The notes: generated by a model from the letters alone, not told the origin. Shown: positions 8,434 to 17,629, counted from the stretch's first letter. The stretch is 61,170 nt of DNA from Chloroflexota bacterium (GCA_019873665.1 JAIOAV010000012.1:1-61170), one strand, 5' to 3'. Program-made: numbers and translations.

Positions 8434-9363
8434 GTGAGGCGCGTGAAATTCAAGTGGAGCCGCATTCCGGCCACAGGGCGCTATCTGGCGCTGGGCGTGC
8501 TCGTGGGCTTGCTGCTGCTCAGCTTATGCCGCTGGCGAGTGATCGCAACCAGTGCCGCCTGGCAGGCGCTCTCTCGGACGTTGCCATGGCGTCAAGAGAC
8601 CAAAGTGCGAGTTGATGGGCAGATCGAAGCCCAGACGGAAGGGGTGTGGATCGTGGCCGGCTATCAGGTGCGCGTGCCCCCCGCCAGCGTCTCGGATGTT
8701 ACTGGCGCGTTGTGGGAGATCGGCGACTGGGTGCGCGTCAAGGCTGTGGTAGAGCCGGATGGAACGCTGGCTGCCACAGAGATTCTGCCCCTGGCCGGTG
8801 CGCCGGGCCTCAGCACATCAGATCTCAAGACGGTGTCCCCGGTAGCTGCCGCAGGCTGGGTAGTTGAGTCTGAGGGCGATATCACGAGCTTGCCAGCCGA
8901 CGGTTTGTACGGCAGTTGGTCAGTGGATGGCAAGGCGGTGCGGGTAGGCGGAGATACCGTCATCCACGGCACACCGCGCGTGGGAATGCATATCAACCTG
9001 CGCGGCATACAGGACAACAGTGGCCTTGTGCAAGCGAGCGAGATATGGGTCGAGGTAGACGATACGGAGACGGTGCTGACGGGAAGGCTCTGCCCCGTTT
9101 GGGGGAGCCCTGCTTCGGGAAGCGCCGTCCCAGTGGGCAACGCTTCGCAAGACAACGTTCTACGGAGCGCAGGCGTATCGCGCAAGACATGGCAACTGCT
9201 GAGCGACAAGGGCGAGGCGATCGCCAAGATCGTGGTGGATGAATCCACCTTTATTGATGAGAGCCGCGGCCGGGCGGACCAAGACGCCTGGGCTGAGATC
9301 CGGGCTGTGCCCCTCCCGGACGGCTCGTGGCTGGCACGCTATATCCGCGTGCTCCGGCGCTGA
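8434..9363 (+). CDS. Membrane-anchored DUF5666-like protein
   Basis: 309 residues from GTG 8434 (an in-frame ATG at 8371 would add 21 residues but lies about 3 bases from the predicted transcript start). One hydrophobic segment (YLALGVLVGLLLLSL, about residues 18-34) anchors an extracytoplasmic part. That part has at least two repeats of the kind VDGQIEAQTEGVWIVAGYQVRV...GDWVRVKAVVEPDGTLAATEI, resembling the small OB-like DUF5666 domain. No catalytic residues are seen and no function is assigned. It is probably monocistronic, with a terminator-like hairpin about 100 bases downstream. Confidence 0.65.
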   Translation: MRRVKFKWSRIPATGRYLALGVLVGLLLLSLCRWRVIATSAAWQALSRTLPWRQETKVRVDGQIEAQTEGVWIVAGYQVRVPPASVSDVTGALWEIGDWVRVKAVVEPDGTLAATEILPLAGAPGLSTSDLKTVSPVAAAGWVVESEGDITSLPADGLYGSWSVDGKAVRVGGDTVIHGTPRVGMHINLRGIQDNSGLVQASEIWVEVDDTETVLTGRLCPVWGSPASGSAVPVGNASQDNVLRSAGVSRKTWQLLSDKGEAIAKIVVDESTFIDESRGRADQDAWAEIRAVPLPDGSWLARYIRVLRR

Positions 9364-9461
9364 CCGACGACGCGAGACACATCGGGCGAACCTGCCGCGG
9401 TCTGGGGGCTGGCGGTGCCGTCCGGATCAACTATCATCTGTAGTGAGAGGCGACATCTCAG

Positions 9462-9491
9462 CCCTGGCCGCACATGTGCGCCAGGGTTTTG
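9462..9491 (+). terminator. Intrinsic terminator in a 383-base gene-free stretch
   Basis: CCCTGG (9462-9467) pairs with CCAGGG (9481-9486), and the inner CGCACA/TGTGCG extends the stem with one bulged base. TTTTGT follows. It lies in the gap 9364-9746; the rest of that gap shows no convincing gene, only the ribosome binding site of the next one. Confidence 0.6.
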
Positions 9492-9746
9492 TCATATAAC
9501 AGGTATGTGTATTTGTGTGGTCGCTTGTGGCACAAGGGCGTCGCCATCTGCAGGACAATGTGATGACACGTCAACTGGCGCTGGCCCGTCAGGCTCTGTG
9601 CCCGGCGTAGAGTCATCCTAAATAGCGTAGCAACCGCGGTATTCAGCCTTTGGGGGGCTCTCCGCACATATGATGTTGGAGGGAAGGGAGACCGGCTCTG
9701 GTTGTCCCATCGAGACACAGCAATCTTTCATAGGAGGTCCCTCGTC

Positions 9747-11081
9747 ATGCACAGGAATACCGTTCGGCCCCTTTCCGGTCTATTGGCGATCTCACTCGTC
9801 GCCATACTGTTGATCATGGGGTGGCCTGGCCTGAGCCATAACCCGCTTACGGGAAGGCCACGGGGCGAGATGGCGCTGGCAGCGCAGACCAGCAATACGC
9901 TTACTTTGGTGGAAGGCAGATTCGAGGTGCGCGCGCAACTTGATGGGAGCGCGCTGCATATAGCCATTACGGCGATACCATCGGCGACGCTATCTCGCTA
10001 CTATCTCGTCTTCTGGGCGCTCGATCTGACACCTGAGCAGTTGAGCCACCTCGCGCTGGTCCGGCCGTACCAGTACACCGCGCCCTGGATTGATGATTCG
10101 CTCTTTCCCGCAGTCGGAATAGCGTACCTCAACGACACGCAACGCATCAACGGACAATGGCGGCTGGATCCCACTTTTGGTATGCGTTTCGCCCTGCGCT
10201 ATTGGGGTTCGTGGCAGCAGGCGCTCGGCTTTGGTGGCGCATCGCACCCGGCGCCATATAGCACGCACGCCTTTGTGCTGCAATTCGACCAGCCGATGAA
10301 CATCACCCAGCTGCGCATCGGGCTGGACGCGCTGCCACCGAATGCCGTGTACCCATCGGCATGGGAGATCGGCACGCTCATCTTTGCCGAGCCGACGGCG
10401 ACGCCGACTGCCACGCCAAGCCCCACTAACACTGCTACGAGCACGGCAACATCCACGGCAACGCGGACGCCCACGCCGACATACACGCCGACCGCGACAT
10501 ATACCTCGACACCGACGGCGACATACACGCCGACCGCGACGTACACCTCGACGCCAACCTATACGCCAACGGCGACTAACACCTCGGTGCTGACTCACAC
10601 GCCCACGACAACGGTTGTGCCGACGAGCACGCCCACCAACACGCCAACTCCCACAGCCACCGAGACCGCCACGCCAACACCCACCGAGCGTGCCACAGAG
10701 CCTGCCGAATTCTGCACGCCAATTCTGCAGGCGCGACTGGCCGCGGCCTTCTACTTTGATCCAGGAGCGGCCTTTGTAACCGAGATCAAGAATCTCTCCT
10801 CAGACTGCGCCTTTGATGGTCCACCCGCCTATCGGGTGATGCTAGTCAAAGGGTACGCAGACAATGGCGCGGGTCCCATCCAATTCCGCGAGGTGCCGAT
10901 CCTGCCGCCGCCGATTCCGCCCCTGGGCACAGTGGGCGGCTACTGGAACGATCCGGCCTCCGCCTGGGGGCAGCGCATCATCAAGTTCGATATGCACGCC
11001 GAAAAGTACGTGATCTGGGTCGAATGGCAGGGCATGCGCCTCTCGCCAATCTACGAGATTGACAACCCAACGCTCCCATAG
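9747..11081 (+). CDS. Secreted protein with Thr-Pro linker, unknown function
   Basis: 444 residues from ATG 9747, set by AGGAGGT 8 bases upstream; the frame is open back to 9702. A signal peptide or anchor ([19 protein letters not shown]) is followed by a folded N-terminal region (about 45-212) with no recognised family. A Thr-Pro linker of about 95 residues comes next, then a C-terminal domain of about 110 residues starting at [11 protein letters not shown]. That domain contains a cysteine pair and the phrase YVIWVEWQG. The linker style matches the cohesin protein at the left end, implying the same secretion and surface context. A clear terminator follows. The function is not recognisable. 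Confidence 0.75.
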   Translation: MHRNTVRPLSGLLAISLVAILLIMGWPGLSHNPLTGRPRGEMALAAQTSNTLTLVEGRFEVRAQLDGSALHIAITAIPSATLSRYYLVFWALDLTPEQLSHLALVRPYQYTAPWIDDSLFPAVGIAYLNDTQRINGQWRLDPTFGMRFALRYWGSWQQALGFGGASHPAPYSTHAFVLQFDQPMNITQLRIGLDALPPNAVYPSAWEIGTLIFAEPTATPTATPSPTNTATSTATSTATRTPTPTYTPTATYTSTPTATYTPTATYTSTPTYTPTATNTSVLTHTPTTTVVPTSTPTNTPTPTATETATPTPTERATEPAEFCTPILQARLAAAFYFDPGAAFVTEIKNLSSDCAFDGPPAYRVMLVKGYADNGAGPIQFREVPILPPPIPPLGTVGGYWNDPASAWGQRIIKFDMHAEKYVIWVEWQGMRLSPIYEIDNPTLP

Positions 11082-11115
11082 ACGACGATGTGGGAGGAAC
11101 GCGAGTGGCTCCTAC

Positions 11116-11143
11116 AGGGGCGTCCATGGGACGCCCCCTTTTT
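11116..11143 (+). terminator. Intrinsic terminator
   Basis: GGGGCGTCC (11117-11125) pairs perfectly with GGACGCCCC (11129-11137) around a 3-base loop and is followed by CTTTTT. It ends the Thr-Pro linker gene and immediately precedes the promoter of the next operon. Confidence 0.85.
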
Positions 11144-11170
11144 GGCTCGCACCACCTTACGGTGTATAAT
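11142..11170 (+). promoter_or_regulatory. Promoter of the DUF4129-MoxR-DUF58 operon
   Basis: TTGGCT (11142-11147), a 17-base spacer and a perfect TATAAT (11165-11170). It lies about 100 bases upstream of the first gene of a tightly packed five-gene operon. Confidence 0.7.
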
Positions 11171-11268
11171 GGCAGCTGTAACCCTCCGGCCGCGCCGCTG
11201 TGCAGGGGACGGCGCACGGCGCGATGCCGCATGTAGCGCCGCCGGATCCGGCGGCGGGGGAAGATGCC

Positions 11269-12123
11269 ATGATGACACAGCATCGGATCACGATCATCGT
11301 GCTGGCCGGCATGGCGCTCATCGCGCTGCTGCTGCTGGCGGCAGGCGCTGGTGGCATTGACCTCTCCATCCCTGCGCAGCCCTTTCCCTTTCGCATCCGC
11401 CTGCCACGATTCAGCCTGAACCTGAGCGCCGAGTCCCAACCGGCCAACGGGGAGATAACCGTGCCGGCCTGGACGCGGTACCTGCTCCTTCTCGTGCCAC
11501 TTGCGATTCTGGCTATCCTCATCTCCCCTGAAGCCCGCAAGAGCTTCTTGCGCTCCGTCTTCATCGCGCTGGCCTTGCTGCTAGTCATACGCAGGGTGAG
11601 CCTACAGCTGGCCCAGAAGCATGGTGAGGATGGGCTTGCTTTCGGCGGCGAGTTATCGCTCTCGCCGCCTGCCGAGTTTCTCAACAACCCGCCCGCGTGG
11701 CTGGTATGGGGTGTCCCATTGTTGCTAGCGATGCTTCTGGCGGGCGCGACCTTGGGCGTCGGTTGGATGATCTGGCGACAGACCCGCTCTCGCCGCATGT
11801 TAAGGGGTCTGGCGCAAGAGGCGCAAGGCGCGTTGAATGCGCTGCAAGGCGGAGAGGATCTGCGCAACGTGGTGTTACGCTGTTATCAAGGGATGATCCG
11901 CGTGCTGCGACGAGAACGAGGGATCGAGCGACACTCCTCGATGACTGCCGCCGAGTTCGCGGCGCAGCTGGCACAGACCGGCCTCCCGACAACCGAGATC
12001 GCGCGTTTGACGCGGCTCTTTGAGCGGGCGCGCTATGGTAGCCAGGCACCCGGCGCGGCAGAAGAGGCCGAAGCCATTGCCTCATTGCAGGCCATCGTGG
12101 AAGCGGTGGGGAAGGCCTCATGA
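11269..12123 (+). CDS. DUF4129 domain-containing membrane protein
   Basis: 284 residues from the ATG-ATG at 11269; the frame is open from 11200 but the extra N-terminus looks non-coding. There are hydrophobic segments near the N-terminus, at about 65-85, around 100-115 and at about 145-165. The cytoplasmic C-terminal part has the DUF4129 pattern VVLRCYQGMIRVL ... SMTAAEFAAQL ... LTRLFERARYG. DUF4129 proteins occur with MoxR, DUF58 and transglutaminase-like genes, and this one opens such an operon. It overlaps the next gene by ATGA, so translation is probably coupled. Confidence 0.8.
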   Translation: MMTQHRITIIVLAGMALIALLLLAAGAGGIDLSIPAQPFPFRIRLPRFSLNLSAESQPANGEITVPAWTRYLLLLVPLAILAILISPEARKSFLRSVFIALALLLVIRRVSLQLAQKHGEDGLAFGGELSLSPPAEFLNNPPAWLVWGVPLLLAMLLAGATLGVGWMIWRQTRSRRMLRGLAQEAQGALNALQGGEDLRNVVLRCYQGMIRVLRRERGIERHSSMTAAEFAAQLAQTGLPTTEIARLTRLFERARYGSQAPGAAEEAEAIASLQAIVEAVGKAS

Positions 12124-12740
12124 GCAGGGTGTGGCGTGACCGGCTGATCCTCGTGGCGATGGCTGCCTTCCTGGTGGGCGTCCTGGCATATCTGCTGCGC
12201 GATTTCTCCCGCGAGATGATTGTCCGCTATCTGGCACGTTATGTCTGGGTGCTCAACCTTGTGCTCCTGAGCATTCCCCGGCCACTGCTCTGGACGCTCT
12301 TTATCCTTTCGCTCTTGACCATCACCTTTCGGAGCCTGGCGGCGGAAGAGCCACAGACGCGGCCAAGCGCGGCTCCGGATCACCTCCCGCCGGCAGTGGG
12401 ACCAGTGGCCGCGGAAATGCACTGGGTTCAGCTAGCCCGTGTTGGACACTACGGCCGTTGGCGGCTGGCACAGCGGCTGGCGGACCTCGCGGCGGAGGCG
12501 TTGGCGTATCAGCGTGGGCTGCCATCGAGCGACGTCAAGCAGTTGCTGCGACGCGGCGAGATCGCGCTGCCCGCCGAGTTGATGCTCTACGTGCGTGGTG
12601 GGCTTGGCTCGGTCATCGCGCCACCGGCACGCTTTGCTCGGTGGCGCCGTGGCCGACCAACAAGCGTGCTGAGCACCGAGCGCGCAGCGGATCTGGTTCG
12701 TTATCTAGAGGAGGAATTGGAGGTCAAATATGACGGCTGA
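12120..12740 (+). CDS. Membrane protein of the MoxR operon, unknown function
   Basis: 206 residues. ATGA overlap with the preceding gene and 11-base overlap with moxR place it firmly in the operon. Two hydrophobic segments (LILVAMAAFLVGVLAYLL and LLWTLFILSLLTI) precede a cytoplasmic, Arg-rich and Glu-rich domain of about 130 residues with RLADLAAEALAYQRG and AADLVRYLEEELEVKYDG. I recognise no named family. From its place between DUF4129 and MoxR it is probably a further partner of the same assembly. Confidence 0.75.
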   Translation: MSRVWRDRLILVAMAAFLVGVLAYLLRDFSREMIVRYLARYVWVLNLVLLSIPRPLLWTLFILSLLTITFRSLAAEEPQTRPSAAPDHLPPAVGPVAAEMHWVQLARVGHYGRWRLAQRLADLAAEALAYQRGLPSSDVKQLLRRGEIALPAELMLYVRGGLGSVIAPPARFARWRRGRPTSVLSTERAADLVRYLEEELEVKYDG

Positions 12741-13692
12741 CGTCCGAGCGGTGTCGGCGCTGACCGATCGCGTGATCGGCGAGGTGGAGCGAGCGATCGT
12801 AGGCAAGGGCCCGCTGCTCGCCAAGATGATGGCAGCGATCCTGGCAGGCGGCCATGTGCTGCTGGAGGATTATCCGGGCCTGGCCAAGACGCTCATCGCC
12901 AAGAGCCTTGCCACCGCACTGGGGCTGCAATTCAAACGCATCCAGTTCACCCCTGATCTTTTACCCGGTGACATCACTGGCGGCTATGTTTACGATCGCG
13001 ACAGCGGTCGCTTCCGGCTCCATGAGGGGCCGGTTTTTGCGAACATCATTCTGGCAGACGAGATCAACCGCGCCTCTCCCAAGACGCAATCCGCGCTCCT
13101 AGAGGCGATGCAGGAGTATCAGGTAACGTTGGAGGGGGAGACGATGCGTCTGCCCTCGCCCTTTTTCGTGATTGCGACGCAGAACCCCATCGAATACGAG
13201 GGTACTTTTCCGCTGCCCGAAGCGCAACTGGACCGTTTTCTCATGAAGCTGTCGGTGGGGTATCCGACCGAGCAAGAGGAGCAGGAGATACTGCGACGGC
13301 GGCGAGCGCGCCGCCAGGACGAGTTTGACCTGCAGCAGGTTACCGATGTCGAGGAGTTGCTGGCAGTCCAGCGCGCCGTAGAAGAGGTCCATGTGGACCC
13401 GGACGTGGAAGCGTATATCGTCGCGCTGGTCGCAGCTAGCCGGCGGTCGGCACAGGTGGCCGTGGGTGCAAGTCCACGTGCCTCCCTGGCCTTGCTCAAA
13501 CTGTCGCGCGCCTGGGCGGCGATGCATGGCCGGGACTATGTGCTGCCGGATGATGTCAAGCTCTTTGTGATGCCTGTGCTATTGCACCGGCTGATCCTGG
13601 AACCAGACCTCTGGATGGAGCGGCGCGCCGTTGACAAAGTGATCCAGGGACTTTTGCAGATCGTGCCGGTGCCGGTGATCGAAACCACGTAA
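12730..13692 (+). CDS. MoxR-family AAA+ ATPase (second copy)
   Basis: 320 residues; GGAGG lies upstream of the ATG inside the end of the previous gene. Walker A is YPGLAKTLIAKSLA (the GLAKT form is common in MoxR proteins), Walker [19 protein letters not shown], sensor [13 protein letters not shown] lid motif SPRASLALLKLSRAWA is present. It should be the chaperone ATPase working with the DUF58 protein encoded one base downstream. It is clearly diverged from the MoxR at 4270-5223, so the two loci are not a recent duplication. Confidence 0.92.
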   Translation: MTADVRAVSALTDRVIGEVERAIVGKGPLLAKMMAAILAGGHVLLEDYPGLAKTLIAKSLATALGLQFKRIQFTPDLLPGDITGGYVYDRDSGRFRLHEGPVFANIILADEINRASPKTQSALLEAMQEYQVTLEGETMRLPSPFFVIATQNPIEYEGTFPLPEAQLDRFLMKLSVGYPTEQEEQEILRRRRARRQDEFDLQQVTDVEELLAVQRAVEEVHVDPDVEAYIVALVAASRRSAQVAVGASPRASLALLKLSRAWAAMHGRDYVLPDDVKLFVMPVLLHRLILEPDLWMERRAVDKVIQGLLQIVPVPVIETT

Positions 13693-13693
13693 G

Positions 13694-14980
13694 ATGAGAC
13701 GCTTTCTGCTGCTCGGCCTCCTGGTGTACGGGTTGCTCCTGCTGGGGCTCTTGACGTTGCAGCGCAACGCGCTGGTGTTGGCCATCCCGCCGGCGGTGTA
13801 TCTCCTCGCCGCGCTGATCTATGCGCCGGACGAGCCGCGGCTGAGGGTGCAACGCACGCTGAGCGCGCGCCAGGTTGCGCCGCACGTGCCGGTTCATGTG
13901 CGCCTGACAGTGCGCAACGATGGCGCAGCGCTGGAGGAGCTGACGCTGGAGGACAGGGTGCCGACAACGCTGACCATCGTGGAGGGTGAACCGCGCCGAC
14001 TGCTGTCGCTGGGCACGGGTGAGCAGGTCGAGCTGGCATACACCGTCTCGGGGCCACGGGGCGAATACGAGTTCGACGGCGTACGCGCGCAAGCTAGTGA
14101 ATACCTTGGGCTTTTTCGCCACATACGACATCTAACCCTCTCTGATCATCTACTGGTTGTGCCCGAGATCAGCCTCCTGCATGAGGTGGCGATCCGCCCC
14201 CGGCGCACACACGGCTTTGCCGGGCCGGTACCGGCGCGCCGCGGAGGGCCAGGAGTCGAGTTTTACGGCGTGCGCGAATACCACTTTGGCGACCCGTTGC
14301 GCTGGGTAAACTGGCGGGCCAGCGCGCGACATGAGCGCACCTTGTACACCAACGAGTACGAGCAGGAGCGGATCACCGATGTAGGCCTGATCCTGGACGC
14401 ACGCCAGCGGAACAATGTCGTCGCTCACGACGATTCGCTCCTGGAGCATGGCGTGCGCGCCACCGCCGCTCTGGCCGACCTCTTCCTGCGGGATGGCAAC
14501 CGGGTGGGCCTCCTGATCTATGGCTGGTATTTGGATTGGACCTTTCCTGGCTATGGCAAGGTGCAGCGACAGCGGATCATGCGCGCGCTAGCGCGCGCCC
14601 GCGCCGGCGCTGGCATCGTATTCGAAACGCTTGATTCGCTCCCCGTGCGCTACTTCCCCGCGCACTCGCAGATCGTCATGATCAGCCCGCTCTGTCCGGA
14701 GGATGTGGCAGTGCTGCGCCGCCTGCGAGCGCGTGGCTATCAGGTGCTCGTCGTCAGCCCGGATCCGGTGCAATGGGAAGCGCCCACCCTGTCAGGCAAA
14801 CAAGATGCTGAGCTGGCAATCCGCATCGCACGCCTGGAGCGCGATCTGCTCTTGCGCCGCGTGACTAGGATCGGTGTGCGCGTGGTGAACTGGCCAGTGG
14901 ATCGCCCGTTAGATCAGGCGCTATATGCGGCTTTAGGACGACTGCCGCAGGAGCAGCGGACGCTGGAGCGGGTGCTATGA
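13694..14980 (+). CDS. DUF58 domain-containing membrane protein (second copy)
   Basis: 428 residues. Two hydrophobic N-terminal segments (about 4-18 and 25-38) are followed by the DUF58 core VREYHFGDPLRWVNWRASAR and a vWA-like strand VGLILDARQRNN. It starts one base after the moxR stop and overlaps the next gene by ATGA. Partner role with MoxR is inferred from the family. A cysteine-poor, Arg-rich C-terminal region resembles that of the first DUF58 copy only in layout. Confidence 0.88.
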   Translation: MRRFLLLGLLVYGLLLLGLLTLQRNALVLAIPPAVYLLAALIYAPDEPRLRVQRTLSARQVAPHVPVHVRLTVRNDGAALEELTLEDRVPTTLTIVEGEPRRLLSLGTGEQVELAYTVSGPRGEYEFDGVRAQASEYLGLFRHIRHLTLSDHLLVVPEISLLHEVAIRPRRTHGFAGPVPARRGGPGVEFYGVREYHFGDPLRWVNWRASARHERTLYTNEYEQERITDVGLILDARQRNNVVAHDDSLLEHGVRATAALADLFLRDGNRVGLLIYGWYLDWTFPGYGKVQRQRIMRALARARAGAGIVFETLDSLPVRYFPAHSQIVMISPLCPEDVAVLRRLRARGYQVLVVSPDPVQWEAPTLSGKQDAELAIRIARLERDLLLRRVTRIGVRVVNWPVDRPLDQALYAALGRLPQEQRTLERVL

Positions 14981-15483
14981 TCGCGCGACTGACAACAGCG
15001 GCGATTGTGGCAGCGGCTGGCGCGCTGGCGTGGGCTTATGGGGCACGCGGCATCTGGGTGGGCGCGGCAGTGGGCTGTGGCGCAGGCGCGCTCTGGCTGG
15101 CGGGGTTGTGGCGGCAGCGGCGACGCGTCTCAGCGCTGGCGCTGGCAGCCTGTCTCGGCACGATCGTGATCGGGGCGACACTGCCATTGCCGATTTGGCC
15201 GCTGTTGCTGGGCCTGATCGCCACGCTCGCCGCGTGGGATCTAGAGCACCTGGCAGCGCGGCTGCGCTATGCGCGCAGTGACACGGCAGCGCCAGAGGTG
15301 CGCGCACTGCAACGTTGCCATCTGGCGCGGCTGGGTGCGGTGAGCGGGGTCGGCGGGGTGCTGGCGGCAGTCGCTGCCACGTGGCAAGTGCGCTTTGGCC
15401 TGGAAGTGGCCTTTTTGCTGGGAGCACTGGCGGTCTTTGGCCTGAGCCGCGCCCTGCGCTTTATGCGTCGCGAGAGCGATTAA
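14977..15483 (+). CDS. Small polytopic membrane protein, last gene of the MoxR operon
   Basis: 168 residues, very rich in Ala, Leu and Trp. Four to five hydrophobic segments are visible: about 4-22, 23-42, 50-72, 112-128 and 135-152. The ATGA overlap with the DUF58 gene supports co-translation. No family is recognised. It could be an accessory membrane subunit of the MoxR/DUF58/DUF4129 assembly. Confidence 0.7.
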   Translation: MIARLTTAAIVAAAGALAWAYGARGIWVGAAVGCGAGALWLAGLWRQRRRVSALALAACLGTIVIGATLPLPIWPLLLGLIATLAAWDLEHLAARLRYARSDTAAPEVRALQRCHLARLGAVSGVGGVLAAVAATWQVRFGLEVAFLLGALAVFGLSRALRFMRRESD

Positions 15484-15498
15484 GCCAAGCCCTGCGTC

Positions 15499-15621
15499 TC
15501 AGTCGCCGAGCCATTCCTTCACCCATTGTTTATACAACTCGTGCTCCGGCTCCATGACCGACCGATACAAGACGTTGGCTGCCACACTGTAGCCGCCGAC
15601 AAAGACCCGCGCTGCCCCCAT
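15499..15621 (-). CDS. Possible small ORF downstream of the hydrolase
   Basis: From ATG 15621 the frame encodes 40 residues (MGAARVFVGGYSVAANVLYR, then an acidic and Trp-containing tail ending KEWLGD). The reading frame stays open upstream to about 15688, and the codons between (KDRIEGLRRLQL) also look protein-like. No ATG, GTG or TTG occurs there. A GGAG lies near 15664 just after the TAA of the upstream hydrolase gene, so a longer product with an unusual start is possible. The amino-acid composition and good codon use suggest a real product. It could instead be the remnant of a longer gene. Confidence 0.4.
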   Translation of the reverse strand: MGAARVFVGGYSVAANVLYRSVMEPEHELYKQWVKEWLGD

Positions 15622-15671
15622 GAGTTGCAGGCGGCGCAGCCCTTCTATGCGGTCTTTGCTCCGGCGCGCCG

Positions 15672-16562
15672 TTACGCGCCTTTGTCGGGGTCATCCGACA
15701 AAAAGCCAAGCAATAGCTCGTTGAACTCTTGCGCCTTTTCCACCATTGGCAGGTGGCCGCATTCCTCCAGGATGCGCAACTGCGCGCCGGCGATCAGTTG
15801 ACGTGCCGTCTCGGCCTGCGTCACCGGCAGAATCTGATCCTCCCGACCCCAGATGATCATAGTCGGCGCAGTGATCTCGCGCGCCTGTGCCTGGGCCGAT
15901 TGCATCACCTCCCGCCGGATGCCGCCGGCATCCACGCTATAGCGTGTGGCAGCGAGGAAGAAACGCGACGCGCCGGGGAGGCGTGCCAGCCGATAGTGGG
16001 TGTTGATGCATTCCCGCGTGACTAGATCGTGCCGGTAGAACAGACGCATCACCATCTGGCGGGTGCCGAGGCGCGACGGCAGTGTTAGCAGCTCGCCCAG
16101 CAACGGCAAAGACTTGAGGCGATAACTCCAATGCACCTCCCGGCCAAAGCCGAGCGTCGCGACGAGGACGAGCTTGTGCACCATATACGGAAATTCGTGA
16201 GCGAGATGGAGCGCGATGGCGCCCCCCACGCCGTGGCCTACCAAGTAAAAGCGCGAGATGCCCAAACCAAGCATCAGGTTTTTGAGGAACTCGGCCTGCA
16301 TGGCAAAGGAAGGATGCTCGCGGGGCTTGTCGCTGCGGCCAAAGCCTGGCAGATCGGGCGCGTATACCTGAAAGCGTGCCGCCAGAGGCTCGATCGTATA
16401 GCGCCAATGGTCAACCGAGCCGCCCAGGCCGTGCACCAGCACCGCTGGCTCCCCTTCGCCCATCGTCCAGTAACGCGCCTGGACCCCGCTGATGTGGCGG
16501 TACTGATCCTTAGGCCGCGTCGCCGGGGGTAACTCTTGGTGCGCGGGTTTGTTGCGCCCCAT
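15672..16562 (-). CDS. Alpha/beta-hydrolase fold protein lacking the nucleophilic serine
   Basis: 296 residues, the normal size for a hydrolase of the epoxide-hydrolase/haloperoxidase/MhpC type. The fold is complete: VHGLGGSVDHW oxyanion region, DLPGFGRSDKP, catalytic-acid strand IIWGREDQILPV and the histidine motif EECGHLPMVE. The nucleophile elbow, however, reads GHGVGG instead of GHSxGG; the codon is GGC, one base from the serine codon AGC. It may be a non-hydrolytic fold member, use another residue, or be inactivated. It starts 3 bases after the tRNA methyltransferase stop, so they share a transcript. Confidence 0.8.
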   Translation of the reverse strand: MGRNKPAHQELPPATRPKDQYRHISGVQARYWTMGEGEPAVLVHGLGGSVDHWRYTIEPLAARFQVYAPDLPGFGRSDKPREHPSFAMQAEFLKNLMLGLGISRFYLVGHGVGGAIALHLAHEFPYMVHKLVLVATLGFGREVHWSYRLKSLPLLGELLTLPSRLGTRQMVMRLFYRHDLVTRECINTHYRLARLPGASRFFLAATRYSVDAGGIRREVMQSAQAQAREITAPTMIIWGREDQILPVTQAETARQLIAGAQLRILEECGHLPMVEKAQEFNELLLGFLSDDPDKGA

Positions 16563-16565
16563 TTC

Positions 16566-17468
16566 TCACACCTCCTCGTCGAGGTCGTCAGTCAGCCCCG
16601 CTATCGTGCTGTCCGCCATCTCGCCATTCTCTATCCCCTCCGCCGCCTCGGGCGTTGCATCCTGCGTCGCCTCCGACGCTGCCTCGCCGTTTTCCGGTGG
16701 GCGGTTGGTCTGCCGCGCAAAGATCATATAACCGGTATGGCCCACCATCCGATCCTCCGGGCGGAGGCGTTGCGCCACCGCCTTGTAGCCGCGCAACAGG
16801 ATCTCAGCCACTTCGATATCGGCGAAACGGTGCAACTCGAGCCCTGCGACAAGGTCCGAGACCTGGTTTGTGGTGGGCACGAGCGCGCCGAAAAAGCCAC
16901 CTCCGGTCAGCGCCTCGCGCGCCTGCTCCAGATAGAGCCACGGCTCGCGCACATCGAGAAAGAGCGCGTCCACATCTCGCTCGTCGAACCCCTCTCCAAT
17001 GTCGCGTTGCTTCAGCTCCACGTAGGCGCTCAAGCCGACGCGCTCCAGGTTGCGCGCGGCGGCGCGGAGCATGTCCTCCCGCTGCTCGTAGGAATAGACA
17101 CGACCCGTGGGACGCACGGCGTGCGCCAAAGCGATGGCCATAGCGCCGCTCCCGGTGCCCGCCTCGATGACGCGCGCGCCGGGACCGATGTTCATCTTGA
17201 GCAGCAAATAGCCGATCTCCTTCGGGTACACGATCTGCGACAGCCGCTTGACGTTCATCAGTAGGTCGTGAATCGAGGGTTGTAGCAGGAGAAAGGGGTA
17301 TTCACGATGCGACATGATCTCGCGGCCCCACGGCTGGCCGATGATCTCATCGTGGCTGACCATGCCGCGATGCGTGTGTTGCGTGCCGCCGGCCTGCAGG
17401 CGAACCATAAAGCGCTTGCCGTCCTTGCTGATCAGCAGCGCAATATCTCCTTCCTTTGCTACACTCAC
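16566..17468 (-). CDS. trmI: tRNA (adenine-N1)-methyltransferase, TrmI family
   Basis: 300 residues from GTG 17468. The N-terminal small domain (GDIALLISKDGKRFMVRL) is followed by the SAM-dependent Rossmann domain with motif I VIEAGTGSGAMAIALA. Further family motifs are YSYEQREDM and DALFLDVREPWLYLEQA. TrmI methylates N1 of A58 (sometimes A57) in the T loop of tRNAs. The last 40 residues are an unusual acidic tail rich in Glu, Ala and Asp that bacterial TrmI normally lacks. The gene heads a transcript that continues into the hydrolase-fold gene. Confidence 0.88.
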   Translation of the reverse strand: MSVAKEGDIALLISKDGKRFMVRLQAGGTQHTHRGMVSHDEIIGQPWGREIMSHREYPFLLLQPSIHDLLMNVKRLSQIVYPKEIGYLLLKMNIGPGARVIEAGTGSGAMAIALAHAVRPTGRVYSYEQREDMLRAAARNLERVGLSAYVELKQRDIGEGFDERDVDALFLDVREPWLYLEQAREALTGGGFFGALVPTTNQVSDLVAGLELHRFADIEVAEILLRGYKAVAQRLRPEDRMVGHTGYMIFARQTNRPPENGEAASEATQDATPEAAEGIENGEMADSTIAGLTDDLDEEV

Positions 17469-17506
17469 AACGGATATGCCTCCCCGCCGAATGCGATCGC
17501 GGGCAT

Positions 17507-17535
17507 ATTATAGTGCAAAGGAGGGATAGCGCCAA
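17507..17535 (-). promoter_or_regulatory. Promoter of trmI
   Basis: On the minus strand TTGGCG (17530-17535), a 17-base spacer and perfect TATAAT (17507-17512). It lies 39 bases upstream of the GTG start. Confidence 0.65.
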
Positions 17536-17629
17536 CCAGCACGTGTCATGGGGTACCGTCCGCGCCATTATCTAGCGCAGCGCGCTCATCGTCATCCACC
17601 GCACCCGCACTGCGTGACAGCTGTCCGCC

